Of a DNA stretch of 64,000 nt, positions 8,894-17,053 are shown one piece after another. The DNA is from Kiritimatiellia bacterium (GTDB lineage Bacteria; Verrucomicrobiota; Kiritimatiellia; RFP12; UBA1067). The notes beneath the pieces were generated by a model. The model was not told where the DNA came from. It was given only the letters and a program-made list of their open reading frames with translations, and ran no database searches. The stretch is taken from positions 100,789 to 164,788 of the forward strand of contig JAFRDO010000066.1 of the NCBI GenBank assembly GCA_017403825.1. The letters run 5' to 3'. Made by a program: the position numbers and the translations under genes. Numbering within the stretch: the first letter of the stretch is position 1; every line of letters starts with the position of its first letter.

Positions 8894-11227
8894 GTGATTT
8901 CCATATGCGATGCCATTGATTTGACTTTTCTTGCCCGTGTGTGCGTCTGCACATGGCCGGCGCTCCTGTTCGCGCTTGCAATCCCATGTTGCGGCACGTG
9001 CATGGCGGCGGCGGACGAGCCGGACTGGCCGACGGTTAAGGTAGAGCATTTCGACGCCTCGCGCGTTCCGCCGCCTCCGCCCGCCTGCGACCCCGCCGAA
9101 GGCTTTTCGGAGCCTGTCGCGGCGGAGGTAAGGATGCGCGACGGTGCACCGTGCGTGTTCCTCAACGGACGTCCGTTCCCGCTCTTCTGGGGCGGCTTGG
9201 AGCAGCCTAATCCGCGTCCCGACAAGCGCATGCGCATCGGCGACATTCCGTTCTCTGCGGTCACGGTGCACAACCTGTACTACGAATGGCACCCGAGCAA
9301 GGACGAGTGGAGGTTCGGGTGCTTCGACGAGCTCGCTGCGAAGTACGCGGCGGAGAATCGTGGTGCATATTTCATCTGGGACCTCTCGGTGTATCCTCCG
9401 GCGGACTTTGCCAAGCGTTGTCCGGAGGAGATGACGCAGGACGACGAGGGCGATCGCAAGCCTGTACAGCGTTTCAGCTGGAGCTTCGCCTCCGAAAAGG
9501 CCATGTCGGAGATCAGGGAGATGGTGGACAGGGCAATCCGCTATCTTGAGGCTGCGCCTTACGCGAACCGCATCATCGGCTACCGCGTCAACTCCGGAAC
9601 GACGATCGAATGGCTGGGGTGGGAGGCCAGGCCCGGGCACGTGAACGACTTCTCAGAGCCGAGCCGCCGGGCGTTCGCCGCGTTCGCGGCCAAGCGTTAC
9701 CCCGGGCTTGCCGACCCGCACGTCCCGTCGCTCGCGGAGCGCAGCGCGCTCGATTCGCCGAATTCAATCCTTTGGAACCGCGAAAAGCACCTGAACGCGG
9801 CCGCCTACATGGACTTCGCCTCGTGGATTGTCGCACAGGACGTCCTGGCGGCGTGCGGCCAGGCTAAGGAAACGCTCGCCGCGCTCGGGCGCAGGAAGCT
9901 CGTCGGCACGTACTACGGCTATACCTTCTATCTCAACGTCAACGGACACGACCAGCGGCGCGCGCACTTCGCCCTGCGCGACCTGATTGCCCAGAACGCC
10001 GGGCGGGTCGACTTCCTCATGTCGCCGCAGAGCTACGGACAGAGAAACCTCGGCGAAACGTGCGGCGACATGAAGCCGTTCGCGACGCTGGCGGCGAACG
10101 GCATACTGTCAGTGATCGAGGATGACACCCGCACCCACAACCATTCACCGGACGTGTACCTCGACTATTTTCAAACGCACAACGCTGCGCAGACCGCGGC
10201 CGTGCTCAGGCGCAACATCGGCGTCGCCCTCTGCCACGGCTCGCCGCCGTATCTGTACGCGCTTTGCACCGGAACTGACCTCGACTCGCCCGAATGTGCC
10301 GAAGTCGGCCGCGCAACGCGGGCGCTGATGGAGAAGCTTGCGAAGACGGGGGCGCGCCGCACGGCGGAGGTCGCGCTCGTTGCCAGCGAGCGGTCGGTGA
10401 CGGCATCGCCACTGCTGAACCGCTGGGCCGAGACCGGACGCTGGATCCAGAAGTACGACGGCAGCGGAACGGCGCGCTGCGTCAGGGACAGGCGGGCGGT
10501 CTTCAACGGAGAGGTGTTCGCGGCGGCGCATACGCTTTTCGCCCGCACGGGTGCCCCCGTGGACTATCTGCTGGCAGAGGACCTCGAGAACTGTTCCAGG
10601 GATTACAAGCTGTACGTGTTCCTCAACCAGTTCGTGTTCGACGACGGACTGCGAAGGGCCGTCGCCCGCATCTACGAGCGCGGCGCGACTGTGCTATGGC
10701 TAGTCGCGCCGGGCTGGTCGAACGGCGGTTCTCTCGCGGACATGGAGCGGCTTACGGGAATGCCGTTCGCGCAACTGCCTGAGGGCGAGGCCGTAGTGAA
10801 GATGGCGCGGGACGGACGGCACATGGGAATGCCAGGCGTGAAGGTTGCGGAGCGCTTCCGTCCAGTGCGCCCGGACGAGGTGATCGGCACCTACGAGGAC
10901 GGCTCGCCGGGCGTGGCGGCATCGCGCATCGGCCATGCGACGGTAGTGTTCTCCGGACCATGGCAGCTCGACCTGCCTTTTGCCAAGGAGCTGGTGCGCC
11001 GCGCTGGTGCACATGTCTGGTGCGATTCGGGCGACCCGGTGGAGGCGAACGACTGCCTCTTCACCCTGCACGCCCGTGCCCCCGGCAGGAAGCGCGTCCG
11101 TCTGCCGCGCAAGGCGGCATCCGTGGTGGACGTCTTCGGCAATCGGATTGTCGCTCGCGACGTGGATGCGTTCGAGTTTGACGCCCCGTTGCACTCAAGC
11201 CACCTGTTCTATCTCGAGAAGCCGTAA
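8894..11227 (+). CDS. Putative secreted glycoside hydrolase, GH42/clan-A beta-galactosidase-like
   Basis: About 777 residues. A TIM-barrel-like N-terminal half includes FWGGLEQPNPRPDKRM, YFIWDLSVYPPADFAKRC and IIGYRVNSGTTIEWLGW, where a catalytic Glu is plausible. A middle region resembles the Rossmann-like trimerisation domain of GH42 (VDYLLAEDLENC, YERGATVLWLVAPGWSNGG), and the C-terminal part is beta-rich. I cannot name the exact family or substrate. The start is GTG 8894, just after the rhamnosidase stop; it gives a hydrophobic signal segment (WPALLFALAIPCCGTCMAAA). An earlier in-frame ATG at 8837 would overlap the rhamnosidase by 50 bases. Co-transcription with GH78 suggests they act on one glycan. 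Confidence 0.65.
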   Translation: MISICDAIDLTFLARVCVCTWPALLFALAIPCCGTCMAAADEPDWPTVKVEHFDASRVPPPPPACDPAEGFSEPVAAEVRMRDGAPCVFLNGRPFPLFWGGLEQPNPRPDKRMRIGDIPFSAVTVHNLYYEWHPSKDEWRFGCFDELAAKYAAENRGAYFIWDLSVYPPADFAKRCPEEMTQDDEGDRKPVQRFSWSFASEKAMSEIREMVDRAIRYLEAAPYANRIIGYRVNSGTTIEWLGWEARPGHVNDFSEPSRRAFAAFAAKRYPGLADPHVPSLAERSALDSPNSILWNREKHLNAAAYMDFASWIVAQDVLAACGQAKETLAALGRRKLVGTYYGYTFYLNVNGHDQRRAHFALRDLIAQNAGRVDFLMSPQSYGQRNLGETCGDMKPFATLAANGILSVIEDDTRTHNHSPDVYLDYFQTHNAAQTAAVLRRNIGVALCHGSPPYLYALCTGTDLDSPECAEVGRATRALMEKLAKTGARRTAEVALVASERSVTASPLLNRWAETGRWIQKYDGSGTARCVRDRRAVFNGEVFAAAHTLFARTGAPVDYLLAEDLENCSRDYKLYVFLNQFVFDDGLRRAVARIYERGATVLWLVAPGWSNGGSLADMERLTGMPFAQLPEGEAVVKMARDGRHMGMPGVKVAERFRPVRPDEVIGTYEDGSPGVAASRIGHATVVFSGPWQLDLPFAKELVRRAGAHVWCDSGDPVEANDCLFTLHARAPGRKRVRLPRKAASVVDVFGNRIVARDVDAFEFDAPLHSSHLFYLEKP

Positions 11228-11302
11228 ACCTGCGTTCACACGCCGTTCGGATAATGGAGTTCGTGACAACTTGGAGTGGAGCGCGCATTCCGCGGCCGTT
11301 TA

Positions 11303-11311
11303 TGGTATATT
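11303..11311 (+). promoter_or_regulatory. Extended -10 promoter of the nitrilase-GDPD gene
   Basis: TGG-TATATT at 11303-11311. The leader of about 30 bases holds an AGAAGGAG ribosome binding site at 11335-11342 before ATG 11350. Confidence 0.6.
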
Positions 11312-11349
11312 ATCCATCAGTAAAAAGGAAAGCAGAAGGAGAAATAGAG

Positions 11350-13047
11350 ATGTCTGGAAGAAAAGTTGGTCGTGGAGCATTCAAGCCTGCCGCATTTATG
11401 TGTGCGGCGATGATTGGACTGGCGGCGTCTGGCGGGCCGATGAAATTCTGCGTTCTCCAGCCACCGTATCCGCTCGACGCGGAGAAGGTCGGCGAGGGCG
11501 TCCAGTGGGAGCTTGACGCTCTGGCGAAATGCGACGCCAGCCTTGACGTGATTGTGCTTCCGGAAGCGAGCGACCGTCAGGCGCGCGTCGGAAGTCGGGA
11601 ACCGATCGTCGCCGCCGCGCGGAAATACGGCCCGGCCTTGTTTGCCGCCTGCGCCGAGACGGCCCGGCGATGCAGCGCCGTCGTGTTCGTGAACGCGCTC
11701 GACTTTTCGCACGGCGACGATCCGCGCAACACGACCTTCGCCTACGACCGGACCGGCCGGCTCGTCGGCAAATACGACAAGCGGCATCTGACCGCAGGCG
11801 AATGGAAGCGCTGGAAGTTCGATTCGTCCTACATGTGGGAGTGGAGCGAACCCACTGTCATCGAGATCGACGGCATACGATACGCCTTCATGACGTGCTA
11901 CGATTTCTACTTCTACGAAGCGTTCGCGAACATAGCGCGCTACAGGCCAGATGTGATTATCGGCTGCTCTCATCAGCGGAGCGACCCGCATTCCGTGCTT
12001 GAGACGATAGGCCGCTACCTGGCCTACAACACGGGCGCGTACCTCGTGCGCGCATCGGTCAGCATGGGCAAGGATTCCGCGGTCGGCGGATGCTCGATGG
12101 TCGTCGCGCCGTCGGGCGAAATGCTCGGCAACCTCTACAGTCGCGTCGGATCGCTTGTGGTGGAGTTCGACCCGAAGGAGAAATACCTAAAACCGATGGG
12201 CTACGGTAATCCTCCCGGACTGCACGCCGAATACATCGAGGTGGGCCGGCGTCCGTGGCAGTACCGTCCGGCCGGAAGCGCAATCGTGCCGGACTTCGAG
12301 AACGCGCCGGCGAAGCGTCTGTGCGCCCATCGCGGATTTTCGACGGTGGCGCCCGAGAACAGCCTTGCGGCGTTCGGTTCGGCGGTGGCGCTCGGTGCGT
12401 CGGAGATCGAGTTCGACCTGTGGTGGACAAAGGACGGCGAAATCGTCTCCATCCACGATGCCACGCTTGATCGCGTCTCGGACGGCAAGGGGAAGGTGTA
12501 CGACCACACGTATGAGGAACTGGCGAAATTGGACTTCGGCTCCAAGAAAAGCAAGCACTTCGCGGGGCTCAAGATCCTGCGGTTTGAAGACATCCTCAAG
12601 AAGCTCTCCTGCCACACGCTCATGAACATTCACATGAAGGATTGCGGCAAGGCGTGGGACGAGGAGAACGCGAAGAAGGTCATCCGTCTCATTGACGCAT
12701 ACGATGCGCGGCGGCATGTGTACTTCATGACGTCCAACGGAGACCTGCAGGATCAGCTCGCGCGCCTTGCGCCGGACATCCCGCGCTGCATGGGCAATGC
12801 CGGACAGGACAACAAGAGCCGTCCCGACATCGTGGATATGGCCATAAAGCACAAGTGCCAGATGGTTCAGCTGTTCAAGCCGTACTTTAGCCAGGACACG
12901 ATTGACCGCGCCCACGCCGCCGGATTGCGTGTGAACGTGTTCTGGTCGGACGATCCGGCAGAGGCGAAAAAGTTCCTCGAGATGGGCATAGACACCATTC
13001 TCACCAACGACTACCAGCCAATTTCCGCCGCAACAGGGCTTCAGTAG
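11350..13047 (+). CDS. Secreted fusion of a carbon-nitrogen hydrolase and a glycerophosphodiester phosphodiesterase
   Basis: A 565-residue two-domain enzyme. An N-terminal signal segment (about residues 10-28) is followed by a nitrilase-superfamily domain (30-300) with the full triad: Glu72 in LPEAS, Lys144 in YDKRHL and Cys183 in MTCYD. A GDPD domain follows (325-560), with AHRGF at 326-330, PEN at 335-337, the EIEFD metal-binding segment at 352-356 and HD at 369-370. Both catalytic sets are intact, so the fusion looks functional. The natural substrate is unknown; cleavage of an amide and a phosphodiester from one envelope or host-derived molecule is a possibility. A GntR-type regulator follows 21 bases later. 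Confidence 0.85.
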   Translation: MSGRKVGRGAFKPAAFMCAAMIGLAASGGPMKFCVLQPPYPLDAEKVGEGVQWELDALAKCDASLDVIVLPEASDRQARVGSREPIVAAARKYGPALFAACAETARRCSAVVFVNALDFSHGDDPRNTTFAYDRTGRLVGKYDKRHLTAGEWKRWKFDSSYMWEWSEPTVIEIDGIRYAFMTCYDFYFYEAFANIARYRPDVIIGCSHQRSDPHSVLETIGRYLAYNTGAYLVRASVSMGKDSAVGGCSMVVAPSGEMLGNLYSRVGSLVVEFDPKEKYLKPMGYGNPPGLHAEYIEVGRRPWQYRPAGSAIVPDFENAPAKRLCAHRGFSTVAPENSLAAFGSAVALGASEIEFDLWWTKDGEIVSIHDATLDRVSDGKGKVYDHTYEELAKLDFGSKKSKHFAGLKILRFEDILKKLSCHTLMNIHMKDCGKAWDEENAKKVIRLIDAYDARRHVYFMTSNGDLQDQLARLAPDIPRCMGNAGQDNKSRPDIVDMAIKHKCQMVQLFKPYFSQDTIDRAHAAGLRVNVFWSDDPAEAKKFLEMGIDTILTNDYQPISAATGLQ

Positions 13048-13068
13048 GGCGAGGAGCCAGGCTAAGCC

Positions 13069-14154
13069 ATGCAGACGCCGTTCGTGCTTGATCCGGCCGG
13101 GCCGGAGACCTTGACCTCGCAGCTGATCGAAAATCTGCGGCAGGCGATAGCCAACGGCGTCTACAAGCCCGGCGACAGGCTGCCAGGAATCCGCGAGATG
13201 GCCAAGATGTGCGGCACGAGCGTGCAGGTGCCGATCGACGCGTTGAAGGCGCTTGCGCAGGAGGGCTTCGTGAAGGCGCGCCCGCGCATCGGCTGCATCG
13301 TGATGGACAAGCGACGCAAGGTCTGGCGCGGACGCATCTTGATCGTACACGTCGGCGCCTACTCGAACTACAGCCAGAACGTGTTCTGCGCCGAGTCGGC
13401 CCGGCTCCTAAAGGCCGCGAACTGGCGTGTCGAACACGCTTTCGTGCCGCGCCTTGGGCTTGACGAATACGACACCTCCGCCTTTCGGAAGGAAGTCGCC
13501 GAGAAGTACGACCTTGTGCTGCTGCCGGCCTACGATCCGCCGGTCGTCAGGCTGGTGCAGGAGAGCGGATTGTCGTATATGCTTCTCGCGTCGCAGGTCG
13601 GCGAGCGCAATAAGACCGGTTGCATCGGCATTACCGTTCAGTCCTCCAATCAGGCGCTTTCCGATTTTGCGGATCATTGCCGGCAGAACGGCGTCTGGCG
13701 AATTCTGTGCATCACCCCCGACGTCTGCGTCTTCCAGTCGTTCGAGGCGCTCAAGGCGGCGGGTGTGACGGTAGATTATGTTGTGGTCCGTTGCGACGGC
13801 ACAGACAAGACCGCCGAGCGTTTCTCGCGACTGGCGTTTGACGCGGTGGTGCAGCGGTTCCGGGGGCGGGCGCCGCGCCCAGAACTGATCTTCTTCAGTG
13901 ACGACTATCTTGCGCGGGGCGGCTTGCTGGCGCTGGAGCGGCTTGGCCTGCACGCGCCGGAGGACGTCAAGGTCGTCACGCTCGCCAACACCGGCAACGC
14001 GCCGTTCTATCCGAGGCCGCTGACGAGGTTCGAGCACGATCCGTTCGAAGAGGCGAAGAAGATGGTGCAGATGATCCTGCGCTATTTCAGGACCGGCCGC
14101 CTGCCCCGTACCGTGCTCTGCAACATACGGTACGTGCGCGGCGAGACGTTCTGA
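13069..14154 (+). CDS. GntR-family regulator with a LacI-type sensor domain
   Basis: A 361-residue protein. The N-terminal winged helix (about residues 13-80) has the GntR signature LTSQLIENLRQAIANG, GVYKPGDRLPGIREMAKMCG and then GFVKARPRIGC. The rest is a periplasmic-binding-like sensor (RILIVHVGAYSNYSQNVF, LIFFSDDYLARGGLLALERL, VVTLANTGNAPFYP) like AraR-type regulators. A GAGGAG ribosome binding site precedes ATG 13069. Its position between the glycan enzymes and the frameshifted surface gene suggests it senses a sugar and controls one or both groups. The CTGTA-N7-TACAG palindrome downstream is a candidate operator. Confidence 0.88.
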   Translation: MQTPFVLDPAGPETLTSQLIENLRQAIANGVYKPGDRLPGIREMAKMCGTSVQVPIDALKALAQEGFVKARPRIGCIVMDKRRKVWRGRILIVHVGAYSNYSQNVFCAESARLLKAANWRVEHAFVPRLGLDEYDTSAFRKEVAEKYDLVLLPAYDPPVVRLVQESGLSYMLLASQVGERNKTGCIGITVQSSNQALSDFADHCRQNGVWRILCITPDVCVFQSFEALKAAGVTVDYVVVRCDGTDKTAERFSRLAFDAVVQRFRGRAPRPELIFFSDDYLARGGLLALERLGLHAPEDVKVVTLANTGNAPFYPRPLTRFEHDPFEEAKKMVQMILRYFRTGRLPRTVLCNIRYVRGETF

Positions 14155-14254
14155 CTGTTGGGAACTGGCCCTGCGGGAACGGCGACTGAAAAACCGGGGC
14201 TCAAGAACGGCCGTGCGGAAGCGGAAAATTCCGAATGGCAATGCCACGTGCTCT

Positions 14255-14271
14255 CTGTATAGATTGTACAG
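14255..14271. promoter_or_regulatory. Candidate operator palindrome
   Basis: CTGTA-N7-TACAG at 14255-14271 lies about 40 bases upstream of the extended -10 (TGT-TATATT, 14314-14322) of the surface-protein gene and just downstream of the GntR regulator gene. The size and spacing suit a dimeric GntR or LacI-type binding site. This is inferred from symmetry only. Confidence 0.35.
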
Positions 14272-14313
14272 ATGGTGAATTTAGGTCGGGCTATTGCGGA
14301 TGGCCGTCGTCTG

Positions 14314-14322
14314 TGTTATATT
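14314..14322 (+). promoter_or_regulatory. Extended -10 promoter of the surface-protein gene
   Basis: TGT-TATATT at 14314-14322, followed by a strong AAGGAGGT ribosome binding site at 14341-14348 and ATG 14356. Confidence 0.5.
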
Positions 14323-14355
14323 TGCCGCGAAAACCTTAAAAAGGAGGTTGCTAAG

Positions 14356-15024
14356 ATGTACAAAAGCGTTGTTCCCTGTGTGGCGTTTATGGCTTCCGCT
14401 TGCATGATTCTGGCCGGCATTCCGGGATATGCCGACAGTTTCACATGGCACGGGCCGAATGATGCGGTGGGCAGCGGAACCTTCGGCACCGCCGGAAACT
14501 GGTTTGATTCGACGGGCAACAGGACGCAGACGATTCCCGGTTCGGCGGACGACATAACCGTCTCCAATAACGGCGTGAATCTCTGGACGTCGCAGACGAT
14601 AACGCTGGACAGTGACAGAGCAGTCGCTTCGATGACGGTTGCAGGTGGCAATGTGTGGTCTTTAGGCAAAGTGGCGTATTGCTATCTGGCTCTTGGCGGC
14701 CATACGTTAGATATAGCCGGGCAGTTGTATATGGAAGGTATACAGGGCTGGTCAACCTATCGAGCAGGAAAATGCACCATTCAAGGCGGTGGCACGGTAA
14801 ATGCCGCGTCAGTCCAGATTGGGCGTACAAACGAATCAGGGCAAGGATCGGGTTCGCTGTACGTTCAGGGTACGGGCACTGTGTTGGCGAGTCCAGGACA
14901 AATCAAGATGGATGGGCCGTTCACGACATTGCAAGTCTCCGATGGTGCAACGCTTACGGGTGATGATCTTTGGGTTGACTGTTCTAGCGCCCCCCCGTTC
15001 GCTCATTGGCGGCACGGGATATGA
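14356..15024 (+). CDS. 5' part of a frameshifted secreted beta-repeat surface protein
   Basis: It starts after a near-perfect Shine-Dalgarno sequence and encodes a signal peptide (VVPCVAFMASACMILAGIPGYA). The following glycine/threonine/serine-rich beta-solenoid-like sequence contains FTWHGPNDAVGSGTFGTAGNWFD and short repeats, as in autotransporter-passenger-like proteins of Kiritimatiellae. The frame runs through a C7 tract (14990-14996) and stops at 15022-15024. With one C fewer it would continue directly into the next 970 bases, which have the same composition and repeat style. The two parts therefore represent one gene of about 545 codons that is interrupted, phase-variable, or misassembled here. 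Confidence 0.7.
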   Translation: MYKSVVPCVAFMASACMILAGIPGYADSFTWHGPNDAVGSGTFGTAGNWFDSTGNRTQTIPGSADDITVSNNGVNLWTSQTITLDSDRAVASMTVAGGNVWSLGKVAYCYLALGGHTLDIAGQLYMEGIQGWSTYRAGKCTIQGGGTVNAASVQIGRTNESGQGSGSLYVQGTGTVLASPGQIKMDGPFTTLQVSDGATLTGDDLWVDCSSAPPFAHWRHGI

Positions 15025-15994
15025 AAAGGGTACAATCCGTGTTTTAGGCAGCGGCACAAGCGTTTCCGTCAAGGGATTCCGCGTATGTAGAGACGTGGAC
15101 TTGTCGATCAGCAACGGCGCATCAGTGGCCGTCACGAGCTGGAAGGATAATTATTGGCTTGGATCGCCACTCAGCTATGCGTACTATGGAAATGCCTTTG
15201 GCCGCAGTTCTGGGAATTCGTGCGGCAACTACGGTACATTTGTCATTGACAATGCGACACTTACGACAGCAAATAGTTTTGCCCTTGGATGCTCAGTAGC
15301 ATCATCTGGCGGTTCTGGCGCGACGATGACGCTTCGGAACGGCGCGAAGTATAAGGCGGGCTATCTTTATGTGGGATTTGCCCTCGACAATGCGTCCTAC
15401 AACTCGACCAACGATGTCCTCAATGTGCTGAGCGGTTCGGAGTTGTCCCCAGATGCGCTTTATGTCAGCTATGTGGGTTGGTCGTCATTCGGCAAACTGA
15501 ACGTCAGCAATGCGACAGTCAAGTGCGGTACCCTCAAGATTGGACAGGTGATGGCAAATACCGTTGCGTCCAACGCCTGCATTACCGTGGAGGGCGCGAC
15601 ATCGACCGTCACGATCTCAAATACGGGGTCGGAGGCGTTTAAGGTGCGCATGGGGTCGCAGGTGCGCTTTATTCTGCCGGAGGATGGGTTCGCCGCAACG
15701 CCGATCAATGTCAGCAAGGGCGGAGTTTCGATTGTCGCGGACGAAATCGACTACGCGGTCGATCCGGTGCGGCTTGTGATTGACGCCAATGCGTTCGGCA
15801 GGAAGCACCCGAACGGGACGGCTACCTTGATCGAGTGCGCAACGGCGTCCGCCGAGTCACTGCAGCGGCTCGCGAACAATCTGGAGTTCGTCAATACGCG
15901 TGACACGCACAAGGGAACGGTCGCGGTAGTCGGCGGCACGAAGCTCGTCTATACCGCGCCTCCGGCTCCAGGCATGACGCTCGTTATCCATTAA
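14991..15994 (+). pseudogene. 3' part of the frameshifted surface protein
   Basis: This is the continuation in the +1-shifted frame after the C7 tract, from SLIGGTGYEKGTIRVLGSG to the stop at 15992-15994. It keeps the repetitive beta-structure style (ISNGASVAVTSW, LSPDALYVSYVGWSSFGKLNVSNA, MTLRNGAKYKAGYLYVG). It has no start codon or ribosome binding site of its own at the junction, so it is unlikely to be translated separately. No C-terminal autotransporter barrel or sorting motif is visible; the end is PPAPGMTLVIH. It could be restored by slippage in the C tract. Confidence 0.65.
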
Positions 15995-16016
15995 TTCGCG
16001 CGATAAGGCCAGCGTG

Positions 16017-16036
16017 TAACATTTATATGTTATAAT
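16017..16036 (+). promoter_or_regulatory. Promoter with an overlapping palindrome, upstream of the MBL gene
   Basis: TAACAT-TTAT-ATGTTA (16017-16032) is a perfect 6-base-arm palindrome that overlaps a TATAAT -10 element (16031-16036). An AAAGGAGA ribosome binding site follows before ATG 16086. A repressor bound at the palindrome would block the -10; this is inferred. Confidence 0.5.
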
Positions 16037-16085
16037 AGCGTATGTCGGCAACAAGTGAGAAGCACACGAAAGGAGACATACGGCA

Positions 16086-16994
16086 ATGGAAGTTTCACGC
16101 AGGAGATTCGTAGGCGAAGCGCTGGCGGCCGGCGTCGTTGGAGCGACGGGGAAGTCGACGCTTGCCGCGCCGGCTGATGTCATCGCCAGGTGGCAGACGG
16201 ATACGGAGCAGGTTTCTTCGGACGTCTACAGGCAGTATCTGCGCGACGGCGATACGCGCGGCCTTGTGACGCTGGAGAAACTTGAAGCCGCCGCCGAGAA
16301 GGTGTTGCGGGAGGTGAAGGATGCGTCCGTTGGCGACGTTCCCGCCGTATGGAGCGTGTACAACATGGGGTACATCGTCAAGACGCGGGAATCGCTCTTT
16401 TCGATAGACCTCGTCCACAGGCGGGACGTAGAGTTCGCGAAGATGCTCGATTTTGCGCTTATCACGCACAACCACTCCGACCATTGGCGCGGGGGTTTCT
16501 ATTCGTCGATGGACGGCGCGGGCAAGAAGGTCATGTCCAACTTCCTCGACAATTACGGCGTCCGCGACTGGAGGAAGAACGGCGGATACACCCGCGCCAG
16601 GAAGGTGTTCAAGATCAGGGACGTGGAAGTGCGCACTTCCCTGATCGACCACAACGACTACCTCATCGACTTCACGACGGCCTTCGAGATTCGTGTCGGG
16701 AACTGGACTCTCTACCACTCGGGCGACAGCGGAAGGGGAACGGAGCCGAAGCTTGAAACTGTATGGGGGCGTCCCGACCTGTGGCTGTTCTTCCCCGGCT
16801 GCGGCATAGACACTGCAAAGGCCGTGGCGAAGGTCAACGCGAAGCGGATCGTGTTCGGGCACCTGTGGGAGCTGGGACACAGCACCGGCCACAGGGGACG
16901 GCTCGACGAACCGCTGATACGCCGCGCCCTTGCCGCCGCGAAGCCTGTCGTGGCAAACACCTCGTTCGCCCTGTGGGGCGACAGGATCGTGTAA
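16086..16994 (+). CDS. Tat-exported metallo-beta-lactamase-fold hydrolase
   Basis: A 302-residue protein with a Tat signal (MEVSRRRFVGEALAAG). The MBL metal motif appears as THNHSDHW (His-x-His-x-Asp-His) at about residues 126-131. Later metal ligands are plausible in YHSGDSGRG and FGHLWELGHS. Related proteins act as lactonases or phosphodiesterases; the substrate cannot be told from the sequence. It follows the surface-protein gene with its own promoter and precedes a large secreted glycosidase-like gene, so a role in extracytoplasmic carbohydrate or lactone turnover is likely. Confidence 0.8.
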   Translation: MEVSRRRFVGEALAAGVVGATGKSTLAAPADVIARWQTDTEQVSSDVYRQYLRDGDTRGLVTLEKLEAAAEKVLREVKDASVGDVPAVWSVYNMGYIVKTRESLFSIDLVHRRDVEFAKMLDFALITHNHSDHWRGGFYSSMDGAGKKVMSNFLDNYGVRDWRKNGGYTRARKVFKIRDVEVRTSLIDHNDYLIDFTTAFEIRVGNWTLYHSGDSGRGTEPKLETVWGRPDLWLFFPGCGIDTAKAVAKVNAKRIVFGHLWELGHSTGHRGRLDEPLIRRALAAAKPVVANTSFALWGDRIV

Positions 16995-17009
16995 GCCGGT
17001 GCCGTTCTA

Positions 17010-17018
17010 TGGTATAAT
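17010..17018 (+). promoter_or_regulatory. Extended -10 promoter of the DUF6259-like gene
   Basis: TGG-TATAAT at 17010-17018. The expected start of transcription, near 17025, excludes the in-frame TTG at 17018 as a start codon and leaves the TTG at 17054 as the first usable start with a ribosome binding site. Confidence 0.65.
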
Positions 17019-17053
17019 TGCACTCGGGCACAAGGCAAGCACGTGGAGACATC

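Noticed and set aside
17018..17020. TTG 17018 as the start of the DUF6259-like gene
   Set aside because: It lies on the -10 hexamer and would be upstream of the transcription start; TTG 17054 has a ribosome binding site and gives a signal peptide.
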